NCBI GenBank assembly: GCA_964532875.1
Contig: CAZHIZ010000039.1
Location: forward strand, 1-23,805
DNA length: 23,805 bases
From: Caldithrix sp964532875
Lineage (GTDB): Bacteria > Calditrichota > Calditrichia > Calditrichales > Calditrichaceae
Direction: 5' to 3'
The notes under the pieces were generated by a model, which did no database searches, had not been told where the DNA came from, and was given only the letters and a program-made list of their open reading frames with translations. Positions 22,508-23,805 of this stretch are shown here, in pieces. The position numbers and the translations under genes were made by a program. The first letter of the stretch is position 1; every line of letters starts with the position of its first letter.

Positions 22508-23805
22508 ATGGACGACGAAAAAACGATACGAACACTGAAAATCCTGTTCATTTTAACCATTGTGTTCATTTTGTACAATACGCTCATTCCCTTTAAGCTG
22601 ATTACCCGCGGCTGGGAAATCCGCCACCATTTGCATCAGGCCGACTGGGTACCTTTTATTATTAATGGCGGCCAGTTAAATCCCATTAGCGATATCATAG
22701 GGAATACGCTTTTATTTTTACCTTTCGGCTTTTTCCTTACGCTCTATTATCTGGCCAAAGGTCGTTCGGCACGTATGTTGCCATTGACGTTTTGGGGCAT
22801 GTTGTTTAGCATGTTTATTGAATTTTTACAAATCGGTTTCCGCTATCGAACCCCGTCCACGACCGATATCATCATGAATACCATCGGAACAGCCCTTGGG
22901 GTAGCCTTCGCCAGAATCTATTTTCGTTCTTTGGCAGTACGTGTGCAGCGCTTTATTGAAGCCACACTTGAAAACGAACCGATTACACTTATTTTACTGT
23001 TGATTATTTTCGTGCAATTTTTCGGGTCACTTTTGCCCTTTAATGTAACGATTACCATTTCGGATTTAAAGCACTCTTTGGCCCGAGCGAATATTCAGCC
23101 GTTTGGTGTAAAAACTCTGGGCATGTTGTTCGGAGCTTCGCATGCCTATGCCCGTAGTATGGTTTTTTCCAGGATTAAATTTTTGGGTAATATGATTTTT
23201 TACGCCATCTACGGGTATTTGGTCATGTATGCCTATTTTCAATATTGGCGTAAACGGCCGGAAGGGAAATTGATTTTAATCTCTTTGTTGATCCTGTATT
23301 TCCCTCTTTTGGAGATTACCCAATTCTTTATCCGTTCGCGCACCAGTGATATTAATGATGTCATCAGCGGTTATGCCGGAGCATTAATAGGAATCGCGTT
23401 ATTTTGGTCGGCCAAAAAAGAAATATGGTTCCGGGAAGTGAAAACCATCGAACTGCGTCATTTTATGATTCCCATTGTACTGTATCTGGTTTATGTGTTC
23501 TATTCCGGCCTTAGCCCGTTCCGTTTTACGACGGATTTGAGTCGCATTCAAGCGAATTTAAAAATACACAATCTGGTTCCCTTTTACGCCTATTACAAAG
23601 TGACTTCTTTGTGGAATATTTACGATTTGTTCGAATCGTTTTTTATGCTGATGCCGCTGGGTTTTGTCTGGGCTTTGCTTAAAAATAAAGACGGAATTTC
23701 CAAACGACCCGAAGTGCAGGCTATTGTGCTGGGATTGTTCATTTCGCTACTCATTGAAGGGGCGCAGGTGTTTTTGCCGGGGCGCACGGGCGAAATGACC
23801 GATGT
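22508..23805 (+). CDS. VanZ-like polytopic membrane protein with three tandem modules (3' end cut by window)
   Basis: The frame is open from ATG 22508 to the window end (432 codons visible, no stop). AAAGGA lies about 6 nt upstream. Three successive VanZ-like modules can be aligned by eye. Each begins with a Pro-Phe at P28, P177 and P337, followed exactly 21 residues later by a second Pro-Phe (P49, P198, P358). Each reaches an E-x2-Q-x11-D signature: E105/Q108/D120, E269/Q272/D284, E417/Q420/D432. The first has the full NTLLFLPFGFF and DIIMNTIGTALG; the third has LMPLGF; the middle lacks that motif but keeps SDINDVISGYAG. Hydrophobic helices fill the gaps. VanZ in enterococci gives low-level teicoplanin resistance by an unclear route. 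In this glycan-linked setting an envelope role is likely but not specified. Confidence 0.85.
   Translation, partial: MDDEKTIRTLKILFILTIVFILYNTLIPFKLITRGWEIRHHLHQADWVPFIINGGQLNPISDIIGNTLLFLPFGFFLTLYYLAKGRSARMLPLTFWGMLFSMFIEFLQIGFRYRTPSTTDIIMNTIGTALGVAFARIYFRSLAVRVQRFIEATLENEPITLILLLIIFVQFFGSLLPFNVTITISDLKHSLARANIQPFGVKTLGMLFGASHAYARSMVFSRIKFLGNMIFYAIYGYLVMYAYFQYWRKRPEGKLILISLLILYFPLLEITQFFIRSRTSDINDVISGYAGALIGIALFWSAKKEIWFREVKTIELRHFMIPIVLYLVYVFYSGLSPFRFTTDLSRIQANLKIHNLVPFYAYYKVTSLWNIYDLFESFFMLMPLGFVWALLKNKDGISKRPEVQAIVLGLFISLLIEGAQVFLPGRTGEMTD

Noticed and set aside
1..23805. CRISPR arrays, insertion sequences, integrases, tRNA or rRNA genes
   Set aside because: No regularly spaced repeats, transposase or recombinase motifs, or cloverleaf-like sequences were seen on either strand.

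Overview
The window reads as a bacterial chromosome fragment with an outer membrane: it encodes several lipoprotein or Sec signals, an Omp85-type beta-barrel ending in Phe, and LspA. It also carries DivIVA, a type-2 (eukaryote-like) isoleucyl-tRNA synthetase, and no mobile elements, CRISPR arrays, rRNA or tRNA that I can see. Gene style (PD40-propeller/barrel fusion, B-box zinc finger proteins, VWA/BatA-like membrane proteins, GH47, SSS transporter) fits the Calditrichota / FCB neighbourhood (Caldithrix-like) best. That assignment is inference from protein flavour, not a marker-gene result.

Layout. 1-268: no supported gene. 269-4562 (+): GH47 alpha-mannosidase, a VWA-domain membrane protein and a cyclase-family (kynurenine-formamidase-like) hydrolase. 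4701-13491 (+): a compact housekeeping run yggS - divIVA - (27-codon mini-ORF) - lipoprotein - purine nucleoside phosphorylase - ileS - TraR/DksA-type zinc protein - lspA - rluD-like. This is the same order as ylmE...divIVA-ileS-ylyA-lspA-ylyB of Bacillus, with sepF/ylmG/ylmH absent and a lipoprotein plus punA inserted. A strong stem-loop lies between punA and ileS. 13495-14982 (+): a sodium:solute symporter 3 bp after rluD.

15005-19695 (-): a three-gene envelope operon transcribed toward the symporter. Its order is a protease-like/PD40-propeller/Omp85-barrel fusion, a PQQ-type propeller lipoprotein (BamB-like fold), and a small PEGA-like exported protein with a C-terminal membrane helix. The last two genes overlap by ATGA. 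19696-20080: a 385-bp divergent intergenic region. 20081-23805 (+): dTDP-glucose 4,6-dehydratase, a B-box zinc finger/TM/NodB polysaccharide deacetylase fusion, and a VanZ-like polytopic protein (cut by the window end) built of three tandem VanZ modules.

Themes: translation and cell division in the core run; envelope, glycan and outer-membrane functions on both flanks. The most notable points are the swapped HIGH motif (GIHH) of IleRS, the VanZ triplication, the protease-propeller-barrel operon, the bacterial GH47, and the cross-phylum gene order. I did not find a clearly novel defence or mobile system.
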